NCBI RefSeq assembly: GCF_030504625.1 | Contig: NZ_JAUKWH010000007.1 | Location: forward strand, 1-64,000 | Length of the DNA: 64,000 nt | From: Neisseria sp. MVDL19-042950 | GTDB taxonomy: Bacteria; Pseudomonadota; Gammaproteobacteria; Burkholderiales; Neisseriaceae | Reading direction: 5' to 3' | Shown here: one piece after another, positions 1 through 9,199 of the stretch | How positions within the stretch are numbered: the stretch's first letter is position 1 | Layout of the letters: every line of letters starts with the position of its first letter | The notes under the pieces: generated by a model | Told to the model about the DNA's origin: nothing | Seen by the model: the letters and a program-made list of their open reading frames with translations, nothing else | The model's database searches: none | Made by a program: the position numbers and the translations under genes

Positions 1-1
1 G

Positions 2-46
2 AACATCAATACGGCGACGTTTGAGCGGGAGCAGATTAAGGATTAA
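2..46 (+). CDS. C-terminal end of an unidentified gene (cut by window start)
   Basis: An open frame enters from the left edge and ends in TAA at 44-46, giving a tail of about 14 residues ending in FEREQIKD. It is too short to identify. It converges on the minus-strand UDG-like gene that ends at 73. The frame is open across all visible codons, but so short that this could be chance. Confidence 0.3.
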   Translation, partial: NINTATFEREQIKD

Positions 47-72
47 ATATAACTATTTGTTTATTCTTGGAT

Positions 73-864
73 TTACTTTTGAATTGCTTTCCATAATTTT
101 TTTAACTCTACCCAAGCTTGTGCTTTTAATTGCGGTTGACGCAATAGGCGGGCAGGATGAGGAATGCTGAAATAAGGAAGTTCAAGGCATAACTCTGTAA
201 TGATATCGGCTGGCTCGGCTTGTTCAAAAAATTGTCCTAAAAACAAAACGGCTTTTGCTTGTGAGGCTGAAAGTTCCGCGTGAATTTGAGGAAGTTCGGT
301 TTGAATGTATTCAATCGGTGGATTGTAATCAAAGGTGGCATCTTTTATCCAACAGGTTTTATGGGTATCTGTCGGGTTTAAGCCAATTGTAATAAGCATA
401 TTGTCCAGCAGAGTTCCTACTTCTCCGCTGAAAAATTGCCCCGATATATTGTCTTCTAAAGAGGGACAAACACTAATAATCATAACCGTTGCAGGTTGGA
501 TTTTATCGATTAATGATTGTGTTGATGGGGTAATCTTATTTTTAGAAGGTAAAACAGTAATGCTTTTTGATTGAGGAGTAATTTTTTCAGACGGCCTATC
601 TGTTACGGGATAACCGTCTGAAGTTGTTTCGGAATTGCTCACAGATACTTTAGCGGCGGCGATGGCGGCTAAACGTGCCTGATTTGGTATTGCAGCAGAA
701 GATGGTACTTGTATAGCAGGCTTCTGCGGGAAAACTAATGGCTGTTCGGTATTCTCAGTAAGTTGTTGACTGGAAACGGCGGGCAGCACTTTTGCACCTT
801 GTTTCAGCCACATCGGGCCGAGGCCAAGTGCTTCATGCAGGTGCAGATAGCGGCTGCTTAACAT
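73..864 (-). CDS. Uracil-DNA glycosylase superfamily protein with degenerate motif 1
   Basis: 263 residues. The C-terminal half (about 125-263) follows the family 4/5 uracil-DNA glycosylase layout: a strand-loop with F(F)xGxVGxLLDNML and IGL, then a buried hydrophobic strand LFLG, then HPARLLRQP near the end, matching the usual HP(S/A)xLLRxP motif. The usual GEAPG loop that places the catalytic water is SVCPS here, so base-excision activity is doubtful. Residues about 20-120 look like a low-complexity Pro/Ser/Thr/Ala linker. It is the last gene of tsaB-rimI-UDG, its ATG overlapping the rimI stop by 7 bases. A role in DNA repair or DNA polymerase III association is inference only. Confidence 0.7.
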   Translation of the reverse strand: MLSSRYLHLHEALGLGPMWLKQGAKVLPAVSSQQLTENTEQPLVFPQKPAIQVPSSAAIPNQARLAAIAAAKVSVSNSETTSDGYPVTDRPSEKITPQSKSITVLPSKNKITPSTQSLIDKIQPATVMIISVCPSLEDNISGQFFSGEVGTLLDNMLITIGLNPTDTHKTCWIKDATFDYNPPIEYIQTELPQIHAELSASQAKAVLFLGQFFEQAEPADIITELCLELPYFSIPHPARLLRQPQLKAQAWVELKKLWKAIQK

Positions 865-1304
865 AATTTCTCCATTAAAACAGCATCTTCGCGCATATTT
901 TCAGATAAGGTGTAATATAATTTCCGGCGACCATATTCGCTAAAACCGAGTTTTCGGTAAAGCGACTGAGCGGCAATATTGCTTTCCCTCACTTCTAAAA
1001 ATAAGCGCTCTACTTTATGTTCTAAGGCTGATTGGAACCAGATAGACAACAAATGGGAAGCCAAACCGGTTCGTCGGTATTCAGGAGCAGTAGCAATCAG
1101 GTGTAATTCCGATTCTCCACAAATGGTTTGCCATACAGCGAAGGCACTCAGTTTTTTATCTTGTTCGATCACCAAAACAGTATTGAAACGATTATTTAAG
1201 GCCGTCTGAAACTGATTGGCAGACCATGGTGATGATGGATTGCATTGCGCATCCAATTCTGCCAAATGGAAGCAGTCTCGGGAAGTAGCCGGGCGTATCA
1301 ACAT
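858..1304 (-). CDS. rimI: Ribosomal protein S18-alanine N-acetyltransferase RimI
   Basis: 148 residues, a single GNAT domain. The acetyl-CoA binding loop reads YRRTGLASHLL (about residues 75-85) and the C-terminal part has the family's EVRxSNxxAQxLYRKLGF block. RimI acetylates the N-terminal Ala of ribosomal protein S18 in the cytoplasm. It lies in a tight operon: its ATG overlaps the tsaB stop by 7 bases, and its own stop overlaps the next ATG by 7 bases, so translation is probably coupled. The tsaB-rimI pairing is widely conserved and supports the call over other GNAT acetyltransferases. Confidence 0.9.
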   Translation of the reverse strand: MLIRPATSRDCFHLAELDAQCNPSSPWSANQFQTALNNRFNTVLVIEQDKKLSAFAVWQTICGESELHLIATAPEYRRTGLASHLLSIWFQSALEHKVERLFLEVRESNIAAQSLYRKLGFSEYGRRKLYYTLSENMREDAVLMEKLC

Positions 1305-1978
1305 GAAGTTGCCTTCCGTTCTGCCTGCTCTTTAGCGGTTAAGGCAATTTTATTGCGAACATACAGCAATTCGGCATGTGCGGCATCAGTAGCAGGGTAA
1401 TGGCCTGTTAGTGCCAGATTGAGATAATCTACGGCTGTGGGCATTTTTTCTGTGCCTTCGAACGGCGGTTTATCAACCAGAGCAAAGGCATTGCCGATGC
1501 CTATCGGGTTTTTGGCATATTCAGGTGGTGTGATTTCAACAGCTTTTCCAACCGAATAATTGCTTAGATACCGGTGGTTTTTAGTGTCCAACCAAGCGTA
1601 GAACACTTCACCCATGCGTGCATCCGTTGCTGCCAGCACGCATGGTAAATCAGGCAATTGGTAGGCTACCGCATCTAAGCAGGGTATGCCGACAAGCGGT
1701 GTGGCAAACGGCGCAGCCAAACCTTGGGCTACGCCTATGCCTATGCGAAGGCCGGTAAATGCTCCCGGCCCTTGCGCATAGACGATTATTCCTAAATCTG
1801 CTGCTCGGATATTACATTCATCAAATAATTCAGTAATTTGAGGGAGAATTAAATCGGATTGCTTATTGCCTGCCTCTGCATGGCGGCTGACGGTTTTGTC
1901 TCCTACACGCAATGCCAGCGACAGAAACGATGTGCTGGTATCAATGGCGAGAGCAGGACGGGAAAAGTCGGCTTGCAT
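1298..1978 (-). CDS. tsaB: tRNA threonylcarbamoyladenosine biosynthesis protein TsaB
   Basis: 226 residues, the ASKHA-fold TsaB. N-terminal LAIDTSTSFLSLAL strand, the QGPGAFTGLRIGIGVAQGLA segment (about 67-86) and the CLDAVA motif are typical. TsaB acts with TsaD and TsaE to make t6A at position 37 of ANN-decoding tRNAs. First gene of a three-gene minus-strand operon with rimI and the UDG-like gene. Start ATG at 1976-1978; the divergent gene ychF begins 180 bp away, so the promoter should lie in 1979-2157. Confidence 0.92.
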   Translation of the reverse strand: MQADFSRPALAIDTSTSFLSLALRVGDKTVSRHAEAGNKQSDLILPQITELFDECNIRAADLGIIVYAQGPGAFTGLRIGIGVAQGLAAPFATPLVGIPCLDAVAYQLPDLPCVLAATDARMGEVFYAWLDTKNHRYLSNYSVGKAVEITPPEYAKNPIGIGNAFALVDKPPFEGTEKMPTAVDYLNLALTGHYPATDAAHAELLYVRNKIALTAKEQAERKATSC

Positions 1979-2073
1979 AAATCAAAGTAAACTTATTTTC
2001 AGGCGCACATTATACCCTACAACGGCGAGTGATTACCGGTTTATTGTCTTTGCGAGCGTGTTTGGCTTTGCTT

Positions 2074-2111
2074 TTTCAGACGGCCTTCCGTAAGCCAAAG
2101 GCCGTCTGAAA
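2074..2111. repeat. Inverted pair of DNA uptake sequences
   Basis: TTTCAGACGGCC at 2074 and GGCCGTCTGAAA at 2100 form an inverted pair with a 14-base loop. It lies between divergent genes (tsaB and ychF), so it can serve DNA uptake but is not placed as a normal terminator. Confidence 0.85.
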
Positions 2112-2113
2112 TA

Positions 2114-2122
2114 TGCTACAAT
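2114..2122 (+). promoter_or_regulatory. Extended -10 promoter candidate for ychF
   Basis: TGCTACAAT is an extended -10 element (TGN-TACAAT) 36 bp before the ychF ATG. No good -35 hexamer is visible, as is usual for extended -10 promoters. Confidence 0.45.
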
Positions 2123-2157
2123 TTCACGTTAATTTTTACTGAATTTCAGGAACAAAC

Positions 2158-3249
2158 ATGAGCTTAAAATGCGGCATCGTCGGCCTGCCCAACGTCGGCA
2201 AATCCACCTTGTTCAACGCCTTAACCCAATCCGGTATTGAGGCGGCCAACTACCCCTTCTGTACGATTGAACCCAACGTTGGCATCGTCGAAGTGCCCGA
2301 TCCGCGCATGGCCGAGCTGGCTAAAATCGTTAACCCGCAAAAAATGCAGCCCGCCATTGTCGAATTTGTCGACATCGCAGGCTTGGTAGCAGGCGCGAGC
2401 AAAGGCGAAGGCTTGGGCAACCAGTTTCTCGCCAACATCCGCGAAACCGATGCCATCGTGAACGTTGTACGCTGTTTCGACGACGACAATATCGTGCACG
2501 TTTCCGGCAAAGTCGATCCGATTGCCGACATCGAAACTATCGGCACCGAGCTGGCATTGGCCGACCTTGCCAGCGTAGAAAAAGCCATTATTCGTGAAGG
2601 TAAGCGCGCCAAATCAGGCGATAAAGACGCGCAAAAACTCGTTGCCTTGTGCGAAAAACTGCTGCCCCATCTCAACGAAGGCAAACCCGTGCGCTCATTC
2701 GGCCTTGATGCAGAAGAACTCGCCATGCTGCGCCCCCTGTTTCTGCTCACCGCCAAACCCGCCATGTATGTGGGCAACGTAGCGGAAGACGGTTTTGAAA
2801 ACAACCCGCACTTAGACCGCCTGAAAGAATTGGCTGCCAAAGAAAACGCGCCCGTAGTCGCCGTGTGCGCCGCATTGGAAAGCGAAATCGCCGAACTCGA
2901 AGACGAAGAAAAAGCCGAATTCCTCGCCGAAATGGGCTTGGAAGAACCCGGTCTCAACCGCCTGATCCGCGCCGGCTACGATCTGCTCGGCCTGCAAACC
3001 TACTTTACCGCCGGCGTAAAAGAAGTCCGCGCTTGGACCATTCACAAAGGCGACACCGCCCCGCAAGCCGCCGGCGTGATTCACACCGATTTCGAACGCG
3101 GCTTCATCCGCGCCCAAGTCATTGCTTACGACGATTTCGTTACCTTAGGCGGCGAAGCCAAAGCTAAAGAAGCCGGCAAAATGCGTGCAGAAGGCAAGGA
3201 ATATGTGGTGCAGGACGGGGATGTGATTCATTTCTTGTTTAATGTGTAA
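2158..3249 (+). CDS. ychF: Redox-regulated ATPase YchF (OLA1 family)
   Basis: 363 residues, the usual length. N-terminal P-loop GLPNVGKST (about 9-17), then the G3-like DIAGLV, a central coiled-coil helical insert and the C-terminal TGS domain with [14 protein letters not shown]. YchF binds ATP rather than GTP and associates with ribosomes; reported to dampen oxidative stress responses in E. coli. The start is preceded by TTCAGGAAC. Single-gene unit: its own hairpin terminator follows at 3272. Codon use is typical of the host core, in sharp contrast with the A+T-rich genes that follow. Confidence 0.97.
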   Translation: MSLKCGIVGLPNVGKSTLFNALTQSGIEAANYPFCTIEPNVGIVEVPDPRMAELAKIVNPQKMQPAIVEFVDIAGLVAGASKGEGLGNQFLANIRETDAIVNVVRCFDDDNIVHVSGKVDPIADIETIGTELALADLASVEKAIIREGKRAKSGDKDAQKLVALCEKLLPHLNEGKPVRSFGLDAEELAMLRPLFLLTAKPAMYVGNVAEDGFENNPHLDRLKELAAKENAPVVAVCAALESEIAELEDEEKAEFLAEMGLEEPGLNRLIRAGYDLLGLQTYFTAGVKEVRAWTIHKGDTAPQAAGVIHTDFERGFIRAQVIAYDDFVTLGGEAKAKEAGKMRAEGKEYVVQDGDVIHFLFNV

Positions 3250-3271
3250 GTAAGGCCGTCTGAAAATAAGA

Positions 3272-3308
3272 AAATGGTTGAGTTATAAACTCAACCATTT
3301 AAATTTTT
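3272..3308 (+). terminator. Rho-independent terminator after ychF
   Basis: A 13-bp perfect stem (3272-3284 with 3288-3300, arms AAATGGTTGAGTT / AACTCAACCATTT) with a 3-base loop, followed by AAATTTTTAA. A single DUS at 3254 lies between the stop codon and the stem and is not part of it. Confidence 0.75.
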
Positions 3309-3332
3309 AATCAAATAATTTTAGATTAAAGT

Positions 3333-3773
3333 ATGTGCTTCGATTTTGAAAAAAAACATGAATTTCTTACAGGAAGTCATGGAAAAGACACATGGGTAAT
3401 AATGTATGAATCAGATTATAAAAGTAATAAATATCATTATGGAATGTATAGTGCTTTAGCTGATTTAGAAACTTGTGAGAAATCATTAAATAGTGCTAGC
3501 TGGGATCTTCTTGCGTCAGGAGGGTTACCATCATTTGTAGAACATTTAGATGAAAATGGAGAATGGATTAGAAATTATGTTGGCTATGATAACACTGACT
3601 TTGAAAGACTTATTTATCTAAGGGATTTTAAAAATATTGTAGAAGGTTATGTTGAAGTGTCAGAAGAATTTCGCTTATTTCATAATCTTTACTATGATAG
3701 TGTGAATAATAGATATTTAGATTTTGATGATTGTGGTGATTTTATTGAAGTAATAAAAATAACAAAAAAGTAG
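3333..3773 (+). CDS. Unknown protein, N-terminal fragment of a probably split gene
   Basis: 146 residues, no recognised domain. It is rich in aromatic and acidic residues; a stretch near residues 105-125 contains EEFRLFHNLYYD. Very A+T-rich codon use, unlike ychF and tyrS on either side. It ends at a TAG directly after a run of six A (3764-3769). Shifting frame there reads on as VEIR, then a TGA, then KYLMEYLSAK, straight into the next ORF. The simplest reading is one gene of about 520 residues broken by a frameshift plus one stop. Start codon is uncertain: no clear ribosome binding site. Confidence 0.55.
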   Translation: MCFDFEKKHEFLTGSHGKDTWVIMYESDYKSNKYHYGMYSALADLETCEKSLNSASWDLLASGGLPSFVEHLDENGEWIRNYVGYDNTDFERLIYLRDFKNIVEGYVEVSEEFRLFHNLYYDSVNNRYLDFDDCGDFIEVIKITKK

Positions 3774-3793
3774 AGATACGCTGAAAATATTTA

Positions 3794-4912
3794 ATGGAAT
3801 ATCTATCTGCTAAATGTAAAAATCTTATTTTATATTGGGATGTAACACTTTTTCATGAAAATCAAAAAGAATTTCATATCCACCCTTACATTAAAAATGA
3901 AGAATTAGTTTGTATTTTTAATAAAAACCATCCTAAAATATTTGATGACTCGTATTGTTCGGTATTCTATGGTAAGAAAATAATTTTTCAAGAAAAAATT
4001 CAATCTGATCCTAAAAAACATGAAAGTTTCTGTATTGCTGGAAATGATGAAAATCCCCATTTTTATTCCTGCGATAATTCAAAGTTAGCAGATAATTTTG
4101 GGCATAATCCAAATAATCCTTACTATTTGACTCCTGTTTTCTTTAAAAAAGAAGTCATGCAAAAATATTACGAGTCCGATAAATATGAGGTTCAGGATGG
4201 TTCTCTAAGGTGTCAAGGGTTATGGAGCATTCATATTGATAATGGGTTACCTAATCATGTCTCTGTATTTTTGGGTGATTTAGGTAGAGATATGCCTTAT
4301 AAAGAACAGCAGTATTGGAAGTTATTCAATGTTCCACCTGAGTCTCTTAAAATTAGCGAGGGAAGTTTTAGACGCAGTTTTTTAGGAGAGTTTGCTGATT
4401 CTAGCAGCCCGGAATTTCGATTTAAATCTGAATTTGAACAATTGAATAATAAATGGAAAGAACATTTTGGTTGGAATCTTTTTCTTCCATTATCTCAAGA
4501 AGATCAACATTTTTTTGAAAATATTAGAACACTCATTGCAGACAGCCAAAGAGAATTTGATAACGTAATTTTTGCACTGGCTAAAAGCACTATCGATTCA
4601 TTAAATGTTAAAGATATGCGGACTTTTTTGGGCAAGGATTGCAATGATGAAAGTAAATCATTACAACTTTTCGAAGAAATTTTAATTAAGCTGCATGTTT
4701 TAAATGCACTAGACAAAGTGAATTTTTTGCGCAATATTCAAAATTTACGCTCTTCAAGTTCTGCTCACAGGAAAGGCAAGCAGTTTGAAAAGTTAAAAAG
4801 TCAAACAGTTTTGTTACAAAACAAGCAATATCAAAATTATGTTGAATCTGTTTTAAATACATTTGCTGAATTATGCAAGGAACTCATAAAGCATTTAAGT
4901 TTCGAAACTTAA
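3794..4912 (+). CDS. Unknown protein, C-terminal part of a probably split gene
   Basis: 372 residues, no signal peptide or membrane segment. Residues 220-370 look all-helical, with the segment NLRSSSSAHRKG near residue 320. I do not recognise a family with certainty; large A+T-rich soluble proteins carried alone between core genes are often accessory or defence cargo, but that is only context. The annotated ATG has no convincing Shine-Dalgarno sequence, which fits an internal Met of a longer ancestral protein (see 3333-3773). Ends 53 bp before tyrS with no clear terminator. Confidence 0.6.
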   Translation: MEYLSAKCKNLILYWDVTLFHENQKEFHIHPYIKNEELVCIFNKNHPKIFDDSYCSVFYGKKIIFQEKIQSDPKKHESFCIAGNDENPHFYSCDNSKLADNFGHNPNNPYYLTPVFFKKEVMQKYYESDKYEVQDGSLRCQGLWSIHIDNGLPNHVSVFLGDLGRDMPYKEQQYWKLFNVPPESLKISEGSFRRSFLGEFADSSSPEFRFKSEFEQLNNKWKEHFGWNLFLPLSQEDQHFFENIRTLIADSQREFDNVIFALAKSTIDSLNVKDMRTFLGKDCNDESKSLQLFEEILIKLHVLNALDKVNFLRNIQNLRSSSSAHRKGKQFEKLKSQTVLLQNKQYQNYVESVLNTFAELCKELIKHLSFET

Positions 4913-4965
4913 AATACTCAATTTAAAAAATAATTTTAAAAATCAAAATAAGGATTTATTTAGAA

Positions 4966-6261
4966 ATGAGTGTAATCCAAGACCTCCAATCCCGCGGCTT
5001 AATCGCGCAAACCACTGATGCCGAAGCCTTAGACGCTTTATTAAACGAACAAAAAATCGCTTTATATTGCGGTTTCGACCCTACTGCCGACAGTCTGCAT
5101 ATCGGCCATTTGCTGCCTGTGCTGGCTTTGCGCCGTTTCCAATTGGCTGGGCATACGCCGGTGGCTTTGGTGGGCGGTGCAACGGGCATGATCGGCGATC
5201 CGAGTTTCAAGGCGGTTGAGCGCAGTTTGAATACGGCGGAAACCGTGGCGGGCTGGGTGGAAAAAATCCGCAACCAGCTCAAGCCTTTTTTGAGTTTTGA
5301 GGGCGACAATGCCGCGATTATGGCGAACAACTACGATTGGTTCGGCGGCATGAACTGCTTGGATTTCCTGCGCGACATCGGCAAGCATTTTTCTGTGAAT
5401 GCGATGTTGAACAAAGAATCGGTGAAGCAGCGTATCGAGCGCGACGACGTGGGTATTTCGTTTACCGAATTTGCTTACGCGCTGCTGCAAGGCTATGACT
5501 TTGCCGAATTGAACAAACGCTACGGCACGGTGTTGCAAATCGGCGGATCCGACCAATGGGGCAACATCACCGGCGGTATTGATTTGTGCCGCCGCTTAAA
5601 CAAAGTAACGGCTTACGGCCTGACTTTGCCGCTGGTAACAAAATCAGACGGCACGAAATTCGGCAAAACCGAAGGCGGCGCAGTGTGGTTGGATGCGCAA
5701 AAAACTTCGCCTTACCAGTTTTACCAATTCTGGCTGAAAGTAGCTGATGCAGATGTGTATAAATTCCTGAAATACTTCACGTTCTTGTCGGTTGAAGAAA
5801 TTGATGCCATAGAAGCGAAAGACAAAGCCAGCGGCGTAAAACCGGAGGCGCAGCGTATTTTAGCGGAAGAAATGACCCGCCTGATTCACGGCGAAGAGGC
5901 TTTGGAAGCGGCGCAACGCATTTCCGCCAGTCTGTTTTCCGGCGACGAAAGCAGCCTCACCGAAAGCGACTATGCACAGCTTGCTTTAGACGGCTTGCCG
6001 GCGTTTGAGGTATCAGGCCGTCTGAATGTGGTGGAAGCCTTGATTACTGCGGGTTTGGCCAAGTCAAACAAAGAAGCGCGCGAGTTTGTGAAGAACAAAG
6101 CGGTTTTGCTCAACGGTGAAACAGCCGTGTTCAACAATCCCGAACACACCGCCGAAAAGCCCGATGATGCCTACCTGATTACCGACGAACACAAACGCTT
6201 CGGCAAATACACGATTATCCGCCGCGGCAAGCGCAATCATGCGTTGCTGGTTTGGAAATAA
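4966..6261 (+). CDS. tyrS: Tyrosine--tRNA ligase
   Basis: 431 residues, class Ic aminoacyl-tRNA synthetase of the TyrRS type. The HIGH signature is in [11 protein letters not shown] (about 44-51) and the KMSKS-like signature is KFGKT (about 231-235). GGSDQWGN marks the tyrosine pocket. An S4 RNA-binding domain follows after about residue 350 ([26 protein letters not shown]). Charges tRNA-Tyr in the cytoplasm. Start ATG preceded by AAGGATTTATTTAGAA. A DUS pair after the stop ends transcription between tyrS and the convergent prmB. Confidence 0.98.
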   Translation: MSVIQDLQSRGLIAQTTDAEALDALLNEQKIALYCGFDPTADSLHIGHLLPVLALRRFQLAGHTPVALVGGATGMIGDPSFKAVERSLNTAETVAGWVEKIRNQLKPFLSFEGDNAAIMANNYDWFGGMNCLDFLRDIGKHFSVNAMLNKESVKQRIERDDVGISFTEFAYALLQGYDFAELNKRYGTVLQIGGSDQWGNITGGIDLCRRLNKVTAYGLTLPLVTKSDGTKFGKTEGGAVWLDAQKTSPYQFYQFWLKVADADVYKFLKYFTFLSVEEIDAIEAKDKASGVKPEAQRILAEEMTRLIHGEEALEAAQRISASLFSGDESSLTESDYAQLALDGLPAFEVSGRLNVVEALITAGLAKSNKEAREFVKNKAVLLNGETAVFNNPEHTAEKPDDAYLITDEHKRFGKYTIIRRGKRNHALLVWK

Positions 6262-6277
6262 GCAGTTGAAATATTTG

Positions 6278-6306
6278 AGGCCGTCTGAAAAGTTTTCAGA
6301 CGGCCT
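6278..6306. terminator. Bidirectional DUS-pair terminator between tyrS and prmB
   Basis: AGGCCGTCTGAAAA and its reverse complement almost abut, giving a 14-bp stem with a 1-base centre between two convergent genes; T run follows on the plus strand. Confidence 0.8.
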
Positions 6307-6326
6307 TTTGGTATGGAACGGCAGGT

Positions 6327-7226
6327 TTATTCTTCGCCCAGCAATTGTTCGCGTGTCAGCAGGAATACGAAGCCGTCGCCGCCGCTGGTTTCCAGCCAAG
6401 TGACAGGGAGTTCGGGGTAGGCGGCTTCGAGCACGTCGCGGTTATGGCCGATTTCCACCAGCAGTACGCCTTTGGGGTTGAGGAACTTCGCTGCCTGCAA
6501 GATGATTTCGCGGGTGGCATCGAGGCCGTCCGAACCGCTGCCGAGGGCGAGCTCCGGCTCGTGCAAATATTCGGGCGGCAGTTCGTCAACCGATTCGGCA
6601 TCCACATAGGGCGGGTTGGAAACGATTAAATCGTACGTGCCTTCCAAGCCTTCAAACAAATCGGTGTGTATCAGGTTGATGCGGTCTTGCAGGCCGTAGT
6701 CTTCAACGTTGATGGCGGCCACTTCCAATGCGTCCAAACTTAAATCGACGGCATCGATTTCGGCGGCGGGGTAGTGGTGTGCCATCTGAATCGCCAAACA
6801 GCCGCTGCCGGTGCATAAATCCAAAGCGCGGTGAACCAGTTCTTCGTGTTCTATCCACGGTTGCAGCGGTTCGCCCAGCAGCTCGTAAATAAACGAACGC
6901 GGCACAATCACGCGCTCGTCGACGTAAAAGTCGAAATCGCCCTGCCAAGCCTGATTGGTAAGGTAGGCAACCGGCACGCGGTCGGTAACGCGCCGTTCGA
7001 TTAATTCCAACACTTCTACGATTTCGCTTTGCAGTAATTTGGCATCGAGATACGGGTCGAGAATGTCGAGCGGCAGATTGAGGGTGTGCAGAATCAGGTA
7101 GGCGGCTTCGTCGTGGGCGTTGTCGCTGCCGTGGCCGAAATGCAGCCCGGCATCGTTAAAGCGGCTGACGGCAAAGCGCAAAAGGTCGCGCACAGTGGAA
7201 AGTTGTTTGGCGGCTTCGGCGAACAT
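6327..7226 (-). CDS. prmB: Ribosomal protein L3 glutamine methyltransferase PrmB
   Basis: 299 residues. N-terminal helical domain, then a Rossmann SAM-binding domain: DLCTGSGCLAIQMA (about 137-150) is the SAM loop and NPPYVDAE (about 205-212) the NPPY catalytic motif that holds the glutamine amide. The sequence downstream of NPPY (PPEYLHEPELAL) is the PrmB form rather than PrmC. It methylates a glutamine in ribosomal protein L3. Single minus-strand gene; its start is 94 bp from the plus-strand -10 element driving ubiD. Confidence 0.93.
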   Translation of the reverse strand: MFAEAAKQLSTVRDLLRFAVSRFNDAGLHFGHGSDNAHDEAAYLILHTLNLPLDILDPYLDAKLLQSEIVEVLELIERRVTDRVPVAYLTNQAWQGDFDFYVDERVIVPRSFIYELLGEPLQPWIEHEELVHRALDLCTGSGCLAIQMAHHYPAAEIDAVDLSLDALEVAAINVEDYGLQDRINLIHTDLFEGLEGTYDLIVSNPPYVDAESVDELPPEYLHEPELALGSGSDGLDATREIILQAAKFLNPKGVLLVEIGHNRDVLEAAYPELPVTWLETSGGDGFVFLLTREQLLGEE

Positions 7227-7299
7227 GGGGTTTCCGTTCGTAAGGTAAAAACGTGATTATAGCGGAGGAACGGTTGCAAGAGTATTTCAGACGGCCTCC

Positions 7300-7328
7300 T
7301 GAATAATGAAGTGGCCTTCTGCTATAAT
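7300..7328 (+). promoter_or_regulatory. Promoter candidate for ubiD
   Basis: TGCTATAAT (7320-7328) is a perfect extended -10; a weak -35 (TGAATA) lies 17 bases upstream. The predicted transcript has a leader of about 65 bases that contains an inverted DUS pair. Confidence 0.6.
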
Positions 7329-7356
7329 CCGCCGTTCTTATCTGTTTCTTATCAAC

Positions 7357-7388
7357 AGGCCGTCTGAAAACGGCTTTTCAGACGGCCT
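7357..7388. repeat. Inverted DUS pair in the ubiD leader
   Basis: AGGCCGTCTGAAAA, a 4-base loop, and TTTTCAGACGGCCT. It ends 13 bases before the ubiD ATG and downstream of the predicted promoter, so a stable hairpin would form in the 5' leader near the ribosome binding site. Confidence 0.8.
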
Positions 7389-7401
7389 CGAAAGTAATCT
7401 G

Positions 7402-8880
7402 ATGAAATACAACGATCTGCGTGATTTTATCCAAAAACTTGAGCAGGAAAACAAACTCAAGCGCATCGGTTTGCCGGTTTCTCCCCATTTGGAAATGACC
7501 GAAATTGCCGACCGCGTGTTGCGTGTCGGCGGGCCGGCGCTGTTGTTTGAAAATCCGGTGCGGCAAGACGGTTCGCGTTACGATTTTCCCGTGCTGGCCA
7601 ATCTGTTCGGCACGCCCGAGCGGGTGGCGATGGGCATGGGGGCGGACAGTGTGGACAAGCTGCGCGAAATCGGCAAAACGCTGGCCTATCTGAAAGAACC
7701 GGAGCCGCCCAAAGGCATTAAAGACGCGTTTTCCAAACTGCCGCTGCTGAAAGACATCTGGAGCATGGCACCGAATGTGGTGAAAAAAGCGCCGTGCCAA
7801 GAAATCGTGATTGAAGGCGACGACGTCGATTTAAGCAAACTTCCGATTCAGCATTGTTGGCCGGAAGACATTGCACCGCTGGTAACATGGGGGCTTACCG
7901 TTACCCGCGGCCCGCATAAAAAACGCCAGAATTTAGGCATTTACCGCCAACAGCTTATCGGCAAAAACAAGCTGATTATGCGCTGGCTGGCACACCGCGG
8001 CGGCGCGTTGGATTTTCAGGCGCATAAAAAAGCCCACCCCGGTGTGCCGTACCCCGTGGCGGTGGTATTGGGCTGTGATCCGGCTACTATTTTGGGCGCG
8101 GTAACGCCGGTGCCTGATACCTTGAGCGAATATCAGTTTGCCGGTTTGCTGCGCGGTTCGCGTACCGAATTGGTGAAATGTATCGGCAGCGATTTGCAAG
8201 TGCCCGCGCGTGCCGAAATCGTGCTCGAAGGCGTTATCCACCCCGATGAAACCGCGCTGGAAGGGCCTTACGGCGACCACACCGGCTATTACAACGAGCA
8301 GGATTGGTTTCCCGTGTTTACGGTGGAACGCATCACTATGCGCGAAAATCCGATTTACCACAGCACTTATACCGGCAAACCGCCCGACGAACCTGCCGTG
8401 CTGGGCGTGGCATTGAACGAAGTGTTCGTGCCGCTGTTGCAAAAGCAGTTTCCCGAAATCGTCGATTTCTACCTGCCGCCCGAAGGCTGTTCGTACCGCA
8501 TGGCCGTGGTCAGCATCAAAAAGCAATACGCGGGGCACGCCAAGCGGGTGATGATGGGCTGCTGGAGTTTTCTGCGCCAGTTTATGTACACCAAATTCAT
8601 TGTGGTGGTGGACGACGATGTGGACTGCCGCGACTGGAAAGAAGTGATTTGGGCGATTACCACCCGCATGGACCCCGTGCGAGATACGGTGTTGGTAGAA
8701 AACACGCCGATCGACTACCTCGACTTTGCCAGCCCCGTTTCAGGCTTGGGCGGCAAAATGGGCTTGGATGCCACCAACAAATGGCCGGGCGAAACCGACC
8801 GCGAATGGGGGCGCGTGATTGAGCGCGACAAAGCCACCGTGGCGAAAGTGGATGCGATGTGGAGCGAGCTGGGGTTGTAA
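7402..8880 (+). CDS. ubiD: 3-octaprenyl-4-hydroxybenzoate carboxy-lyase UbiD
   Basis: 492 residues from ATG 7402 ([10 protein letters not shown]), chosen because the longer frame from 7306 runs through the promoter and a DUS hairpin. UbiD-family decarboxylase using prenylated [10 protein letters not shown] and HRGGALDFQ motifs in the N-terminal half, EIVLEG...PYGDHTGYY about residues 272-294 (the catalytic E/R/E region), and [14 protein letters not shown] near residue 400. Acts in ubiquinone synthesis with UbiX (not in window). Single-gene transcription unit. Confidence 0.96.
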   Translation: MKYNDLRDFIQKLEQENKLKRIGLPVSPHLEMTEIADRVLRVGGPALLFENPVRQDGSRYDFPVLANLFGTPERVAMGMGADSVDKLREIGKTLAYLKEPEPPKGIKDAFSKLPLLKDIWSMAPNVVKKAPCQEIVIEGDDVDLSKLPIQHCWPEDIAPLVTWGLTVTRGPHKKRQNLGIYRQQLIGKNKLIMRWLAHRGGALDFQAHKKAHPGVPYPVAVVLGCDPATILGAVTPVPDTLSEYQFAGLLRGSRTELVKCIGSDLQVPARAEIVLEGVIHPDETALEGPYGDHTGYYNEQDWFPVFTVERITMRENPIYHSTYTGKPPDEPAVLGVALNEVFVPLLQKQFPEIVDFYLPPEGCSYRMAVVSIKKQYAGHAKRVMMGCWSFLRQFMYTKFIVVVDDDVDCRDWKEVIWAITTRMDPVRDTVLVENTPIDYLDFASPVSGLGGKMGLDATNKWPGETDREWGRVIERDKATVAKVDAMWSELGL

Positions 8881-8952
8881 TGAATTGTGAGATTTAATTA
8901 TTTAGACAACACTTAACATAAGCCTTATATAATCTTGTATAATAATAAAATT

Positions 8953-9180
8953 AAGGTTGTATAGGCAGCGTAATCCTAGCGGCCAATGAAATATTATTAA
9001 TATTCTCTATTGCCATTTTTCTTTTATTGTCAATAAATCAATTTTTATCTTTATCATCTATAAAAGAAAGGAATAGCGTTATGGAATTATTACTTAATAT
9101 TATTTTCAATGCAATTAGTGTCTTAGGTGCTATTTTTAGTTATTTGAGTAATTCATTGGTAACTCTGCCTATACAATCTT
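8953..9180. repeat. Inverted repeat flanking a tiny ORF
   Basis: Arms AAGGTTGTATAGGCAG (8953-8968) and CTGCCTATACAATCTT (9165-9180) are complementary at 15 of 16 positions and enclose about 196 bp of A+T-rich DNA. The right arm overlaps the end of the small ORF 9081-9182. Looks like a small inserted unit or MITE-like piece; no clear target duplication was seen. Confidence 0.5.
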
Positions 9181-9182
9181 AA
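9081..9182 (+). CDS. Putative 33-residue hydrophobic peptide
   Basis: Too short for ordinary gene calling. It starts with ATG 9081 behind AGAAAGGAATAGCGTT, a good Shine-Dalgarno sequence, and encodes a mostly hydrophobic peptide (one membrane-length stretch, LLLNIIFNAISVLGAIF) ending LPIQS. The shape resembles type I toxin or small membrane peptides, but there is no matching antisense RNA that I can prove. It sits inside the inverted repeat 8953-9180. Confidence 0.35.
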   Translation: MELLLNIIFNAISVLGAIFSYLSNSLVTLPIQS

Positions 9183-9199
9183 AAATGTATGTGATGTAT

